Source: Mucilaginibacter robiniae (lineage in GTDB: Bacteria; Bacteroidota; Bacteroidia; Sphingobacteriales; Sphingobacteriaceae). From it: a DNA stretch of 64,000 nucleotides. Shown in pieces: positions 34,265 to 44,383 of this stretch (position 1 is its first letter; the number at the start of each line of letters is the position of its first letter). The stretch lies in assembly GCF_012849215.1 (NCBI RefSeq), contig NZ_CP051682.1, positions 1 to 64,000 on the forward strand. The letters are read 5' to 3'. Position numbers and translations under genes: made by a program. The notes below the pieces were generated by a model. The model did no database searches. It saw nothing but the letters and a program-made list of their open reading frames with translations, and had not been told where the DNA came from.

Positions 34265-35428
34265 TTAAGCAACAGCTTGTTTGATTCTTGAAAATGCTTC
34301 TTGTAAAATTTCTGCTGATGTAGCAAAACTCAAACGTATATACCCTTCTGCACCTGGTCCAAACCATTCTTTCAATCCTGGCACAACGGCTACTTTGGCT
34401 TTATCCATAAGTAACGTCTGCATTCCTTGGCTGGTTTTTCCGGTACTTGAAATATTAGCAAAGGCTACATAACAACCTTCGGCCGCTATACATGTAAAAC
34501 CAGGTAAGGCATTCAACTCGTTAATGCACAAATCACGCATAGCTTGTAAATGAATTAGAAAATCATTAAGCCAATACTCACATTGGGTCAAAGCAGTTGT
34601 GGCGGCCACCTGCGAGAGCACATTTGCACCATGAATAGTAGAACGGTGCAAGGAAACATTCATTAGCCTCTCATAATGCTGTACATTTGATGCCATTACT
34701 GCACCAATACGTAAACCTGCCAGCCCATATGATTTACTAAAACCAGTAATAGTAATTGTAGAATTTCTGATTTCTTCACTAATGGAAGCAATGCTTGTGA
34801 ACTGATGAGGTGTAAAAACAATATCACTCCAGATTTCATCTGATAAGATAATAAGGTTGTGCTTACAAGCAATTTTTCCAAGTTGCTCTAGTTCCGTATG
34901 TTTGAAAACCTTACCTGTAGGGTTTAATGGATTACACAAACAGATCAATCTTGTTTTTGGTGTTATTAGCTGCTCTAATTGGCTAAAATCCACATTATCA
35001 ACACCTGCCGGAATAGCAAAAGGAACGGCCACTCCGCCTACTGTTTCTACAGAATACCGGAATAAGAAATCAACAGGATCAAATATAATAGCTTCGTCGC
35101 CGCCAGAGAGAAATGCTTTGCAGGTAATGTAAATACCGAATGCAGCGCTATCTACCGGCAATATAAAATCGGGCAAAGCCGGGATACTGCGTTTATTTTG
35201 AAAGTAGGCTGCCATACTTTCTTTAAACATTGGCAAGCCTTCAGGTGGCGTATAGCAGAAGTACTGCTCACGTGCATATCGAGCTATAGCTTCACCTATT
35301 TCAGGAGCACTCGGAAAATCGGGATCGGCAGCTGTTAAGGGGATAACGCCCTCGGGCAACGTTGCCCATCGTAAATTATAAGCTCTCTTTTTTAGAATTT
35401 CTAACTGAATAGAACTTTGTGTAAACAT
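34265..35428 (-). CDS. PLP-dependent aminotransferase, class I/II
   Basis: 387 aa fold-type I aminotransferase of the aspartate aminotransferase class. Visible: CNPLNPTGKVF (NPTG), ILSDEIWSD (PLP-ring aspartate), and the PLP lysine in TGFSKSYGLAGLRIG; a C-terminal arginine in YIRLSFA binds the substrate carboxylate. The next gene downstream (gap of five bases) is the FAD/DsbA fusion, suggesting one pathway on an amino acid or amine. The specific substrate cannot be read. The ATG start precedes a plausible N-terminal arm. Confidence 0.9.
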   Translation of the reverse strand: MFTQSSIQLEILKKRAYNLRWATLPEGVIPLTAADPDFPSAPEIGEAIARYAREQYFCYTPPEGLPMFKESMAAYFQNKRSIPALPDFILPVDSAAFGIYITCKAFLSGGDEAIIFDPVDFLFRYSVETVGGVAVPFAIPAGVDNVDFSQLEQLITPKTRLICLCNPLNPTGKVFKHTELEQLGKIACKHNLIILSDEIWSDIVFTPHQFTSIASISEEIRNSTITITGFSKSYGLAGLRIGAVMASNVQHYERLMNVSLHRSTIHGANVLSQVAATTALTQCEYWLNDFLIHLQAMRDLCINELNALPGFTCIAAEGCYVAFANISSTGKTSQGMQTLLMDKAKVAVVPGLKEWFGPGAEGYIRLSFATSAEILQEAFSRIKQAVA

Positions 35429-35505
35429 AGGTGCAGAAATAGCAATTGTAGTACTAGTTGTAGGTCATAAATATATAACAGAATTAACAAACTCAAAAGT
35501 ACTAT

Positions 35506-35904
35506 CTATGCATCTTGCATTATATTCATAAATTTATCTTGTGTTAAAGGTTTGATAATGAAATCGTCCACAACCGACAATTCCTTAGCTCGTTCAATAT
35601 CATACGGGGAAATGGAAGATGAAAAAATGTACAACTTGACTTTCTTGGCTAAATCAGGCTGAATGGTCTTAAATTCTTCAACAAACTCCCAACCGTCCAT
35701 TACGGGCATATTCAGATCTAAAAAAATCAGGTCGGGTAACTGCTCTTTCTGACTACTTATTTTTTTTAAATGCTCCAGCCCCTCCAAACCATCCTGAAAC
35801 TCCGTAATATCGGCTGTAAAGCCAATAGTCTGAATCATTTTTTTAGTCAAGAAAACGAAGAGCATGTCATCATCAATAATAAAGATTTTAGGTAACAAGC
35901 TCAT
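35506..35904 (-). CDS. Single-domain response regulator
   Basis: 132 aa receiver. Acidic pocket DDDM at 11-14, phosphoacceptor D63 in IFLDLNMPVMDG, and the K in FIIKPLT are present; no output domain. It overlaps the end of the upstream histidine kinase gene by four bases (ATGA), so the pair is cotranslated and the kinase is its likely phosphodonor. Output must be by protein contact. Confidence 0.93.
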   Translation of the reverse strand: MSLLPKIFIIDDDMLFVFLTKKMIQTIGFTADITEFQDGLEGLEHLKKISSQKEQLPDLIFLDLNMPVMDGWEFVEEFKTIQPDLAKKVKLYIFSSSISPYDIERAKELSVVDDFIIKPLTQDKFMNIMQDA

Positions 35905-37862
35905 ATTATTTGGTTTTTAAAAGCAACATAAAAACAAGCACCTTCATCAGGTGTGCTTTCCACCCATATCTCGCCTCCCATAGCTTCAATTTGTGTTTTC
36001 GTCATATACAGGCCAAACCCTTTGGCATTAGGATGTCGGTGAAATACTTTTCCAATTTTGAAAATGCTATCCTTATGCTTAGCAATGTCAATACCCAAGC
36101 CATTATCCTTTACCGAAAAGGTAATAATATCATTTTCTCTACGTGTTCGCAGTTGTATAATCGGCTTCCTTTTAGGTGAATGATATTTTAATGCATTACT
36201 AATGAGATTATGGCAAATACTTAACAGGTATTTAGGCGGAAAATAAATTTCAGGTGCTTCTGTAAAATCTATATCAATAGTCGCTTCTAGCTTATCAACT
36301 TCCGTTTGAAGGGTTTCCAGCGTTCTGTTTACATAAGATGCTAACTCTAACTTTTCAGACTTAATTTCCAGATTTTGCTTTATCTGTATAGATTCAACCA
36401 GTTCATTGAAAGTGGCATGCAGATTATCAATGACAGGTGAAAGCTTTGATATTAGAAACTTTTGTTCTTCTTCGCTATTACTTTTTTCAATGTACTCTAC
36501 CAACATTGACATATTTACCAACGGTGCTCGAAGGTTATGAGACACAATGTTACAGAAATCAATCAGCTGAGCATTTTGCGCTGAAAGCTGCTTAAGCATA
36601 TGCGTCTGTTTTTCTTCCAGAACTTTCCGGTCTGTAATATCAACACCAAACCCTATAACCATAGTAAGTTCGCCTGTATCATTATAAACAGGAAACATTC
36701 TACGTAAACTGGTAACTACCTCTCCTTGTGGGTTACGTATGCCTTCTTCCCACCGAATTTCTTTACCTGAATTTTTAGCTTGTAAAAACTTTTCTCGGCG
36801 CGAGTGCGCAATGGATATGTCTCGATTACGATAAGCAACGTACTGATAATCATCTTTACCAATAATATACTTTCTATACTCCGGATTACTAATAGCTACA
36901 GGATTTACAAATAGGTATTTGTGGTCAGGACTAAAAACAGCAATATCTGCTGGTAATTTGTTTAAAATATTCTCGTAAAATGCCCTTTGCTTATTTAACT
37001 CTGATGATACTTGCTTCTGATCCGTGATATCACTAATGTAAGCAATGTTACACATTTTTCCATCAATTATAGTTGATGAAACACCTAATGCAATTTCAAA
37101 CTCATTGCCACTTTTATGCAAAGTTGTAATTTCTATAGGTTTATTTGCTGTTACTCTTTGCCGTTCTTGATTGCTACGTGCTATAGTTTCATGCCACATA
37201 GCGTGATGATGCTGCGGCAAGAATGTCTTATAAAATACTTTGCCGATCGCTTCTTCAGCTCTACAGCCATATATGTTCTCTGCCTTGGGGTTCCAGTGCT
37301 GTATTACGCCATTTTCGTCTAAAATTATAATGGCATCTAATGAATGATGAAATACTGCACTGATTTGATTATAAGCAGAACTAAACGATGAAGGCTCAGA
37401 CTTAACAATAGGTAAATGAAGCTGACTTAACAATTCTAACTGCTTACCTAATAACTTTAGTCCTGAAATTTGCTGACTGGTTATTTCTCTGACATTTTGG
37501 TCCATTACACACAAATACCCATTTCTTAAGCCGCTACCAGATTGTATAGGCAAACATGAAACAAAGCAAAGGTAAGGATGCTCAGCAACCAGCTGATGAA
37601 GTTTAAAATCTTCATCATAGCTGATATCAGTTACAACATATGGTTCTGCGTTCAAAGCGTGCTGTCCACGTTCAGCAATGAGGCCAACTAAATTATCAGA
37701 GAACAAGTATCCAACAGAAGATACAACTTTTAACTCATTATTGTCAGGAAGAATTATAGCAGCAAATGGTGTTTGACATATTTGTGCTGCCAGCGCTGCA
37801 ATATTATTGAAAGCTTCTTTGTGGCTCGTTGTTAAGCTTGTAAAATTATTTAGAGCCTGCAT
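35901..37862 (-). CDS. PAS-domain sensor histidine kinase
   Basis: 653 aa, no membrane segments. Order: GAF-like (about 5-150), PAS (about 164-285), PAS with PAC (about 295-415), dimerisation/phosphoacceptor domain with H442 in NIVSHNLRAPL, and the ATPase with HNLISNALKYH (N-box), DNGLGID and GFGLYMTK (G-boxes). It probably senses a cytosolic signal and phosphorylates the overlapping response regulator. The ligand of the GAF/PAS domains is unknown. It stands next to the exopolysaccharide locus, which is 548 bases away, so a regulatory link is possible but unproven. Confidence 0.93.
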   Translation of the reverse strand: MQALNNFTSLTTSHKEAFNNIAALAAQICQTPFAAIILPDNNELKVVSSVGYLFSDNLVGLIAERGQHALNAEPYVVTDISYDEDFKLHQLVAEHPYLCFVSCLPIQSGSGLRNGYLCVMDQNVREITSQQISGLKLLGKQLELLSQLHLPIVKSEPSSFSSAYNQISAVFHHSLDAIIILDENGVIQHWNPKAENIYGCRAEEAIGKVFYKTFLPQHHHAMWHETIARSNQERQRVTANKPIEITTLHKSGNEFEIALGVSSTIIDGKMCNIAYISDITDQKQVSSELNKQRAFYENILNKLPADIAVFSPDHKYLFVNPVAISNPEYRKYIIGKDDYQYVAYRNRDISIAHSRREKFLQAKNSGKEIRWEEGIRNPQGEVVTSLRRMFPVYNDTGELTMVIGFGVDITDRKVLEEKQTHMLKQLSAQNAQLIDFCNIVSHNLRAPLVNMSMLVEYIEKSNSEEEQKFLISKLSPVIDNLHATFNELVESIQIKQNLEIKSEKLELASYVNRTLETLQTEVDKLEATIDIDFTEAPEIYFPPKYLLSICHNLISNALKYHSPKRKPIIQLRTRRENDIITFSVKDNGLGIDIAKHKDSIFKIGKVFHRHPNAKGFGLYMTKTQIEAMGGEIWVESTPDEGACFYVAFKNQII

Positions 37863-38409
37863 TGTTAACTTTCGAGTGTAAACTAATGAATATAAATTTT
37901 TGAACCATTATATGGCCGAATCTCTGTTAATGTGATAACAATCAAGTTTACTTGTTTTAACTTGCCTATTGTTCAAAGTTACTATCTTTTGCCGTAATAT
38001 CATTTATTTGCCAAGCTAGCAGCTAACAGATAATTTCACATGTAATAACACATTAAACACTTATTCAAGCAAGCTTTTTATAGCTAAATCAATATGGCGA
38101 ATATTACGTATTTACGCATTAAAAGTTACCTATACATGCTGTGTTTTGTAATAAGAGCATATACATGAAGCACTTAAATTAATCAAAACAAACTTCAGTA
38201 ATTTTATTACACTTAATAAGCACCCAAATTCCCTCTACTTCTTTTTAATTTGCTGTATATACATCAAATAAATAATATTACTTACATTATACGGTACTGT
38301 ATATATACGAAAGCCTAAAACTTTATAGCTTTAGGCTTTCCATTCACAAGAGTGAATACTGGTTTGTTGTAAAACCTTCTAATTATCTGTTATAAAAGCG
38401 AGCTTACTT
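37863..38409. other. Spacer between kinase gene and beta-helix gene
   Basis: 547 bases, AT-rich, without a convincing coding frame. The right part holds a hairpin at 38309-38340. The left part must contain the promoter of the kinase/regulator pair, but no clear TAnnTTTG is seen. Confidence 0.5.
38309..38340 (-). terminator. Probable terminator of the beta-helix lipoprotein gene
   Basis: GAAAGCCTAAA and TTTAGGCTTTC are exact 11-base inverse repeats with a ten-base loop, 70 bases past the stop of the minus-strand gene. The T-run is weak. Confidence 0.55.
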
Positions 38410-39963
38410 TTATTTTGAGAAGATTGAAGTATCCCATGTTGCTTTTTGCACACTGTTGCCAACAAAGCTAACACCACGTGTTGTTACACCATTGTTTGTT
38501 ATACCAACATTTACCCCACCAGAATAACCATTAATAGTGTTATAAGTTAAAGCAGCATTATCAACGCTTATTGCAAAGGTAACATCCTTGCCTGTACTTT
38601 TAGGTGCATTAAGGGAGTATGTTAGTGTATTCTTATCAAGTTTAATCGTATAATTTTGCTTGCCACAAGCCTGTACACATGAGCTGGCGATACCGTAACG
38701 TGTAGCAGTAGTTTTACTGTTGAAAAGAATGGTGTTTTTAACTACCGAGTATGATGATTGGACAGAACTACCTGCATATAAACTGATCCCATAACCAGTA
38801 GGATCTATTATCGTGTTAGATTCAATAGAAACTGATTGTTGAGTATTTTGACCGAATGTTTCAATAGCTCGTGCACAATTAGTAATAATGTTGCCACGGA
38901 TAGTTGTAATTTTATTTAACGTTAAAGAAACATCTTTTAAGAAGTTTACGAAAATGCCTTTTTCTGCACCTGTATCGTAAATCAAATTGTTCGTGATGGT
39001 TAAGCCATTGCTACCTCCTACTTCAATATAGTAATCTTCAACATCGGTAATAGCGTTACCATCTACTATAGTTTTAAGCGCCACAGCCGAGATACCCATA
39101 CCTTGGCCAGCCGGAAGACTTGGCATTTTAGAGGTTCCTTTAATGATATTGTTTTTAATAATAGTACCAGATGTATTTTGTTGATCTTCAACACCCATAC
39201 GACCGGCATTTTCTATATAGTTATTCAAAACCTGGTTATCATAACAAGGCGTAGTACCATTACCAATTCCACCTAAGGCATTAGCGTATGCATTAATAAT
39301 CTGATTGTTTTTGATAATGCTGTTTGATGAACCGTTTTCGCAATAAGTGATACCTAATGTTTTTATATAGTTATTGCTTACAGTGTTGTTAGCTGAAGGC
39401 CCGGTTATCCAAACAGCCTCCATACCTTTACCGTATGCAAAAGAGAAGCTGAAAGTGTTGCTATCAATAATACAAGAATGTGCATTGCTTAACAAGATAA
39501 CTGTGTTTGCCCAACCTAACATATTGGTCATGTTATCGGCAGGTTTAAAGGTGATACCTTTAATGTTTACTGAACTTTTACCAGATAAATCGATATAAAT
39601 ACCACGACTTGATAATAGTCCGGAACGGCTATTTGCTGCTTTAAGTATTGAATTACTGTTAAGACCGGTTAATGAACCGCCAGAAGGCACCTGAAGGGTT
39701 GTACTGATTACATAATTGGCATCTATACTAACATTTTTGTAGGTATTCAAAGCCGATTGTAGAGCAGTAGTAACATCTGAGCCGGCAGTAGCTTTAAATA
39801 CATAACTTGCATTAACTAGTGTAATATTGTTAGTTGTTAATGTAAGTGTTTTACTATCAATTTTTGACTGAGTTGATGTAACCTCAGTTGCTTCCTTCTT
39901 GCAGGAAACAACCATAATAGCTAGAGCATTTAATAAAAGGAACTGCTGTGTAAATTTTTTCAT
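38410..39963 (-). CDS. Right-handed parallel beta-helix lipoprotein
   Basis: 517 aa. Lipobox IMVVSC with lipid-bearing C21, so it is an outer-membrane or periplasmic lipoprotein. From about residue 60 to the end it shows repeated N-x-I/V and N-N-x-I patterns (INNNKIxx, NNYIKT, NNIIKG) typical of pectate-lyase-like beta-helix proteins. The region around GMEAVWITGPS to GRMGVEDQQ is strongly similar to the protein at 46966-48405, which makes the two paralogues. They may be lyases, epimerases or hydrolases acting on the polysaccharide made by this locus. No catalytic residues can be named. It lies on the far end of the exopolysaccharide cluster. Confidence 0.85.
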   Translation of the reverse strand: MKKFTQQFLLLNALAIMVVSCKKEATEVTSTQSKIDSKTLTLTTNNITLVNASYVFKATAGSDVTTALQSALNTYKNVSIDANYVISTTLQVPSGGSLTGLNSNSILKAANSRSGLLSSRGIYIDLSGKSSVNIKGITFKPADNMTNMLGWANTVILLSNAHSCIIDSNTFSFSFAYGKGMEAVWITGPSANNTVSNNYIKTLGITYCENGSSNSIIKNNQIINAYANALGGIGNGTTPCYDNQVLNNYIENAGRMGVEDQQNTSGTIIKNNIIKGTSKMPSLPAGQGMGISAVALKTIVDGNAITDVEDYYIEVGGSNGLTITNNLIYDTGAEKGIFVNFLKDVSLTLNKITTIRGNIITNCARAIETFGQNTQQSVSIESNTIIDPTGYGISLYAGSSVQSSYSVVKNTILFNSKTTATRYGIASSCVQACGKQNYTIKLDKNTLTYSLNAPKSTGKDVTFAISVDNAALTYNTINGYSGGVNVGITNNGVTTRGVSFVGNSVQKATWDTSIFSK

Positions 39964-40468
39964 TATTATAATAAACTTTTCTTTTTTGATATAATTTTAA
40001 TACACAAGTAGATGATGAAGAGGAAAAGAGCAACAACCTTGTATGCTCCAGACTATTTGCTTATCAAAGTCCAAAGCGTGGCCTATTAAGAAATGAGACA
40101 TTCCTTATCCTCAATTACTTGTGTTAATAAACACGTAATTACAAGAAACTTGAATTTGAAAAACGGAAGAGAGGGAATTAGTTGAACTGTAATAACTAAT
40201 TACAATGGCGTTGAAAGATTGAAAAACAGATCGCTCTAAAATAGAATAGATGGTAGGTAGATAAAGATGAGCGTATCTAAGTTTTATACCACTACATAAA
40301 GTTTAATATACAAACAGACAGGTTTAACTAGTTTGATACCTAAGCATTAACGTTTGTATGATAAAACCCAATAATGGCTCCTTCAATTACATTATTTATT
40401 TTTGTACATCTCTCTAAAAAACTCTGCTTTAAAAATAGTTATTTAACTTAACAGAGCAAACATTTAAT
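39964..40468. other. 505-base AT-rich spacer
   Basis: No gene, RNA or clear repeat is visible. It should contain the promoter of the beta-helix lipoprotein gene, but no TAnnTTTG is seen near its start on the minus strand. Confidence 0.5.
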
Positions 40469-40759
40469 TTAAAATATAATTGCGCCGGCAATAAAACCTG
40501 CAAAGAAGATGATAAGTACACCAAGTATTAACCCACTTTGCAAGAAAGTAGTTTCCTCACCATTGGCGATAATTTTAACTTCGCCTGAAGGCTCATTGTT
40601 AAAATAAAATTCCTTTTTTGAATCAGAATCTGCATTGATGGCAATAGCAGCGGCATTGTTAAACATATTCATAGTCTTATTATTTTGCATAGCTTCGGCT
40701 TTTAAATTTTGCTGATAAATATTGTTTTCATTATTTATCAGCGTTGTAACTGGATTCAT
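40469..40759 (-). CDS. Small asparagine-rich protein with C-terminal membrane segment
   Basis: 96 aa. The N-terminal 60 residues are polar and rich in asparagine and alanine (NNENNIYQQN, NMFNNAAAIAIN); the last 24 are a single hydrophobic helix (about 73-96, LILGVLIIFFAGFIAGAIIF). There is no signal peptide, so it would be tail-anchored. No family recognised. It is isolated by spacers of 505 and 372 bases inside the polysaccharide region. Coding status is likely because the frame is clean with a typical composition, but not certain. Confidence 0.55.
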   Translation of the reverse strand: MNPVTTLINNENNIYQQNLKAEAMQNNKTMNMFNNAAAIAINADSDSKKEFYFNNEPSGEVKIIANGEETTFLQSGLILGVLIIFFAGFIAGAIIF

Positions 40760-41131
40760 ATAACTCTAGTTTAATCAATTCAGATTCTTTTGTTTGAATC
40801 GATGATCTTATAGTGATTCTAATATTACAGTATCAATGTATTTACGTTTTTTTACGTTATGGGATATTAAATGTTACGCTGGTTATGATTTTTATGAAAA
40901 TAAATTGATTATACGTTTAAAAACAAAAATTTATATACTTTAAATAATATTATTAAGGACTTTATAGCTCGTTTATTAAACATAAACGATTAAATTCTTT
41001 TTTTTAAAGTAATACGAGTAGTACGAAGATTACAAACCTAATGTTGCTTTGCAAAGTAGATGAACTAGCGCAAAAGAACTTCTAATATCAGGAGATACGT
41101 AAGAAGTAAATCAGAATACGTATAGAAATAT
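40760..41131. other. 372-base AT-rich spacer
   Basis: No gene or repeat is seen. It separates the small membrane-protein gene from the acyltransferase gene. Confidence 0.5.
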
Positions 41132-42235
41132 TTATGCTTTATTGGCAAGTTCTATACCTTTTTCTTTCCAGCTCTTAATGATTTGCTTACCCCAATTTTG
41201 AGCATTTACCTCAATATACTTGAAAGAAAAATTAGATAGCAGAACAGTAACAATCAAAACTGCTAAGTAGCTGTAAACAAAGTTTAATAAACCCTGAGGA
41301 TGCTGGATGTGAATAAGGTTAAACTTTGAAAGCCAGAATATTACAGCAAAATGAATCAAATACATGCTAAAGCTTAGTTTTCCAACCAGCATGGTGAAAT
41401 TATTAACGAGTATTTTAACGCTGTATTTTCTTAAGCATAATGCCAAAAGCAGAAACATTATACCAAAGCAGAAATCAACATTGAACAATCTAATTTTCAA
41501 CACACTTCTATCTAACAGAAATATCAACAAAAGAGTTGTAAAGGTTATTGCAATAGTCTTAGAATGCTTTTTTATAGTTTGAGTTATATTGGATTGTATA
41601 GTTAAGAAATAAAATAGTATCCCAAAAGCAAATGAAGGAAGTTGATCAGGCAGGTACCAATATAAATACTCTGTCCATAAACCTTGATTAAAGTTTAATG
41701 GATTATGTATGAGTAAGCCATTGAAAATAGCTTTAATACATAAAGCTATCACTAAAAACAATATAGCTTTATTTAATGAATTTATTTTAATAACTAATAA
41801 AGGTACAAAAACATAAAACAACATTTCTACTGCTATTGACCACCCTCCCGGAACAACGTTATTAATATAATTGGGTGAAAATCCATGCATGAAAGTTAAA
41901 TTCAAGATTATGCCTTCAATACTGATTTTCTGAGTAGTAAAATATGGAATTATTATACCATAATAAATTATTGCCAAATAGTATAGTGGAGCAATTCTGA
42001 ATATTCTTCGGATAAAGAAGTTAATGTTTGCGTTTGTTTCTTGATTTGTTCTGCCATGAGCAGATAAAAACAATGTAAATGCACTTATAAAGTAAAACAG
42101 TTGAACCCCTTTGGCGCCTAAACCTGCCATGGTCTGGTAACGACCAGTAAGACTATTTAAACTCACATGAACCATTATTACACCAAGAACCGCTAATCCT
42201 CTAAGCGCATCTATATAGGGTAATTTTTTAAGCAT
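41132..42235 (-). CDS. OafA/YrhL-type membrane acyltransferase (acyltransferase family 3)
   Basis: 367 aa with about ten membrane segments. The N-terminal LPYIDALRGLAVLGVIMVHVS carries the family's conserved R and H for acyl transfer. Such proteins put acetyl or other acyl groups on surface polysaccharides. This one probably decorates the exopolysaccharide made here. It is set apart by a 484-base spacer from the genes upstream, so it has its own promoter. The acyl donor and target cannot be told. Confidence 0.9.
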   Translation of the reverse strand: MLKKLPYIDALRGLAVLGVIMVHVSLNSLTGRYQTMAGLGAKGVQLFYFISAFTLFLSAHGRTNQETNANINFFIRRIFRIAPLYYLAIIYYGIIIPYFTTQKISIEGIILNLTFMHGFSPNYINNVVPGGWSIAVEMLFYVFVPLLVIKINSLNKAILFLVIALCIKAIFNGLLIHNPLNFNQGLWTEYLYWYLPDQLPSFAFGILFYFLTIQSNITQTIKKHSKTIAITFTTLLLIFLLDRSVLKIRLFNVDFCFGIMFLLLALCLRKYSVKILVNNFTMLVGKLSFSMYLIHFAVIFWLSKFNLIHIQHPQGLLNFVYSYLAVLIVTVLLSNFSFKYIEVNAQNWGKQIIKSWKEKGIELANKA

Positions 42236-42719
42236 TCATCTAAGTTAATAAGCACTAATATATGGTACATTATTATATATACATTTATATAATATCTTAT
42301 TGAACAAAAAACGTATATTTTGGGAAAAGTAATCGTACTATACCTCACTTATAAAGTTTAGTTATAGTTCTAAGTAATTCTACATTCTGCTAATTAACAA
42401 TATCAATATAAAGTAAAACAACAGAACAGAATGAGATCAAGAGTTAAACAGTTTTTGCATTATAGAAGCTGTAAAAGAAACAGAAATTATCTAGATACTT
42501 ATTAACTCTTTAAAAGAGAGCAACTCTATAATACTTAAGAAAAGATAGGAACTAAACTATTTGCTATAATTTACATATTAGTAAATTATAGAAGCTGGCA
42601 CAATACTTAGTAAAAGTACAAATGTTAGTTAGTTCGATCATAGTAATGTAGAATGGTGTTTAAACTAGTTTAAACACCATTCTACTAGAAAAGAAAATCA
42701 ATGAGAACAATTAATCCTG
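42236..42719. other. 484-base spacer with a large palindrome
   Basis: No gene is visible. Its right end holds a 38-bp perfect palindrome at 42648-42685, just after the broken GMC oxidoreductase gene. Confidence 0.5.
42648..42685. repeat. 38-bp perfect palindrome (possible terminator)
   Basis: GTAGAATGGTGTTTAAACT is followed directly by its exact inverse complement, so there is no loop. It lies 35 bases past the stop of the GMC gene on the minus strand. It could terminate that transcript after folding or bind a dimeric protein; no T-run is present. Confidence 0.6.
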
Positions 42720-44383
42720 TTAAAACTGCTTTTTTAGATGGTCAGCAAGCTTTAGGGCCAATGCCAAAATAGTTAATGTAGGATTGGCATGCCCGCCTGT
42801 GGCAAATACCGAACTGCCCGCTATATACAAGTTAGATACACCATGTACCTGGCAATTGGCATCAACCACTCCTTCCGCCGGATCTTCGGCCATGCGAGTA
42901 GTACCTAAATGATGCGCGGCAGAGTTAAAATTAATAATTTTATCTTGCAGATATGATCTGAGCTCTGCCTCATCAAAACGTATTTCACCTAAATGCTTAG
43001 AGGTAAACTGCTGTGCAAACATACGGTGAGCCGCTACTACGGTTTCAATATCTAATGGTTGGAACTGAACATCTATTACCGGTAAAGGTAATCCTAGTGC
43101 ATCAGTTTCTGAAGACAGAGTTATACGGCTTTGCGGATTAGGAAAATGTTCCGACTGATAATACAAGTATAAATCGGAAGAATTTACATCTGGTAATATG
43201 AAAGGTAATCGCCTCTTAGCAAAACGCATTTTAGCTAGTTTAAACACCTGAGGTAACATTGCTGGTCCTTCTTTAACAATAGTATGCAGGTGTTCTTTTA
43301 TAGCTGGTGCTGAAGTTTTCAGGCGTTTATACATTAAGCCCAATCGTTTTTGATGAACGATAGACATTGCCTCTTTAGCTAGAAAAACGCCAGAAAACAA
43401 AGGATCACGATGTCCAATTGCATCCATTGAACGATGCAAGAACATGATTATGTTACCGATTTGCTTTTCATGCTGAGCTTTGGGAGAAATCCACCACCTG
43501 CGCCTGCAATACACACCTTCCTTATCTTTTTCAAAATCAAACAACAGATTCTCCCGATTATAAGGATTTATGGCCGAATAAGAACCAATTAAGTGAGACA
43601 TATAAAACCTGCCCACGTTATCATGTTGATTTCCGATACCCTGTGGAAAAGCTTTTGAAACCGACATCAACAACATTCTCGGATTTTCTATTCCCCCCGC
43701 AGCCAATATAAATTGCCGTGCAAATATTTTGTTTTTTCTGCCTTCTGTATAAATATCTACACTTTTAATCTGATCAGGCTTTTCCTCATCAACATGAATA
43801 CGAAGAACATGGGTATCCATTAGCACGTTAATGTTAGCTGCAACAGAAAATGCTTTTTTGTATTTGAAAGCAAACCTTGTAGGCAGACTCCAGCGTTCCA
43901 GCGGCCATGAAACAATATCTTCATTATCAAAATCAGGCAAGATTTCCAGCTGGCTACCAGGAAAAGCCTGCCTTGCATCAAATGTAAAGGTAGAACCAGC
44001 TTCGCACAGGGCGAGTGCATGTTGAAATAAGGATCTAAATCCTGAATACTTATTGGCCATTTAGCATACGGGCCAGCCCAGGGGCGGGTTTCAAAATCAA
44101 TGTGATCAAGTGGTATACACCTGCCTCCCCAAACAGCGGTGCCTCCGCCAAACTGCCGCCTTCTGTTCTCTTCAAAAGGCTCATGGCTACTAGTAGCCAA
44201 ACCTTTATTAAGCTCTCGATTAAATGCTGTTTCCGACCATGTTCCACCTGTTATTAAAGTTACCTTAACAGCAGTGTCAATAAACTGGACGGCAATACTT
44301 ATACCAGCCGGTCCGCCACCAATAATACAAATATCTGTTTCAAAATTCAGACTATCTCCAATCTGAGATGGATTCAAAATCAT
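42720..44383 (-). pseudogene. GMC-family oxidoreductase disrupted by a single-base frameshift
   Basis: Two overlapping frames make one protein. The 5' part starts at 44383 with TDICIIGGGPAGISIAVQF (FAD) and FGGGTAVWGGR. The 3' part, down to 42720, carries FILAAGGIENPRMLL, HHLGTTRMAEDP and SSVFATGGHANPT (C-terminal GMC domain). They join at about 44024-44027, where DLDPYF in the first frame must continue as QHALALCEAGST in the second; one extra base (for example C after TTTC) would restore about 554 aa. Either a real inactivating mutation, a sequencing error or, less likely, programmed shifting at ATTTC. The gene overlaps the aldo/keto reductase by four bases, so they were an operon, perhaps oxidising a sugar. 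An internal ATG at 44060 cannot replace the FAD domain. Confidence 0.85.

Noticed and set aside
34260..34367. N-terminal extension of the FAD/DsbA fusion
   Set aside because: These 36 residues lie inside the upstream aminotransferase gene and precede the typical FAD motif start.
43820..44060. Two separate GMC-type genes
   Set aside because: The two frames overlap in one gene, and their domains are complementary parts of a single oxidoreductase; a one-base shift joins them.
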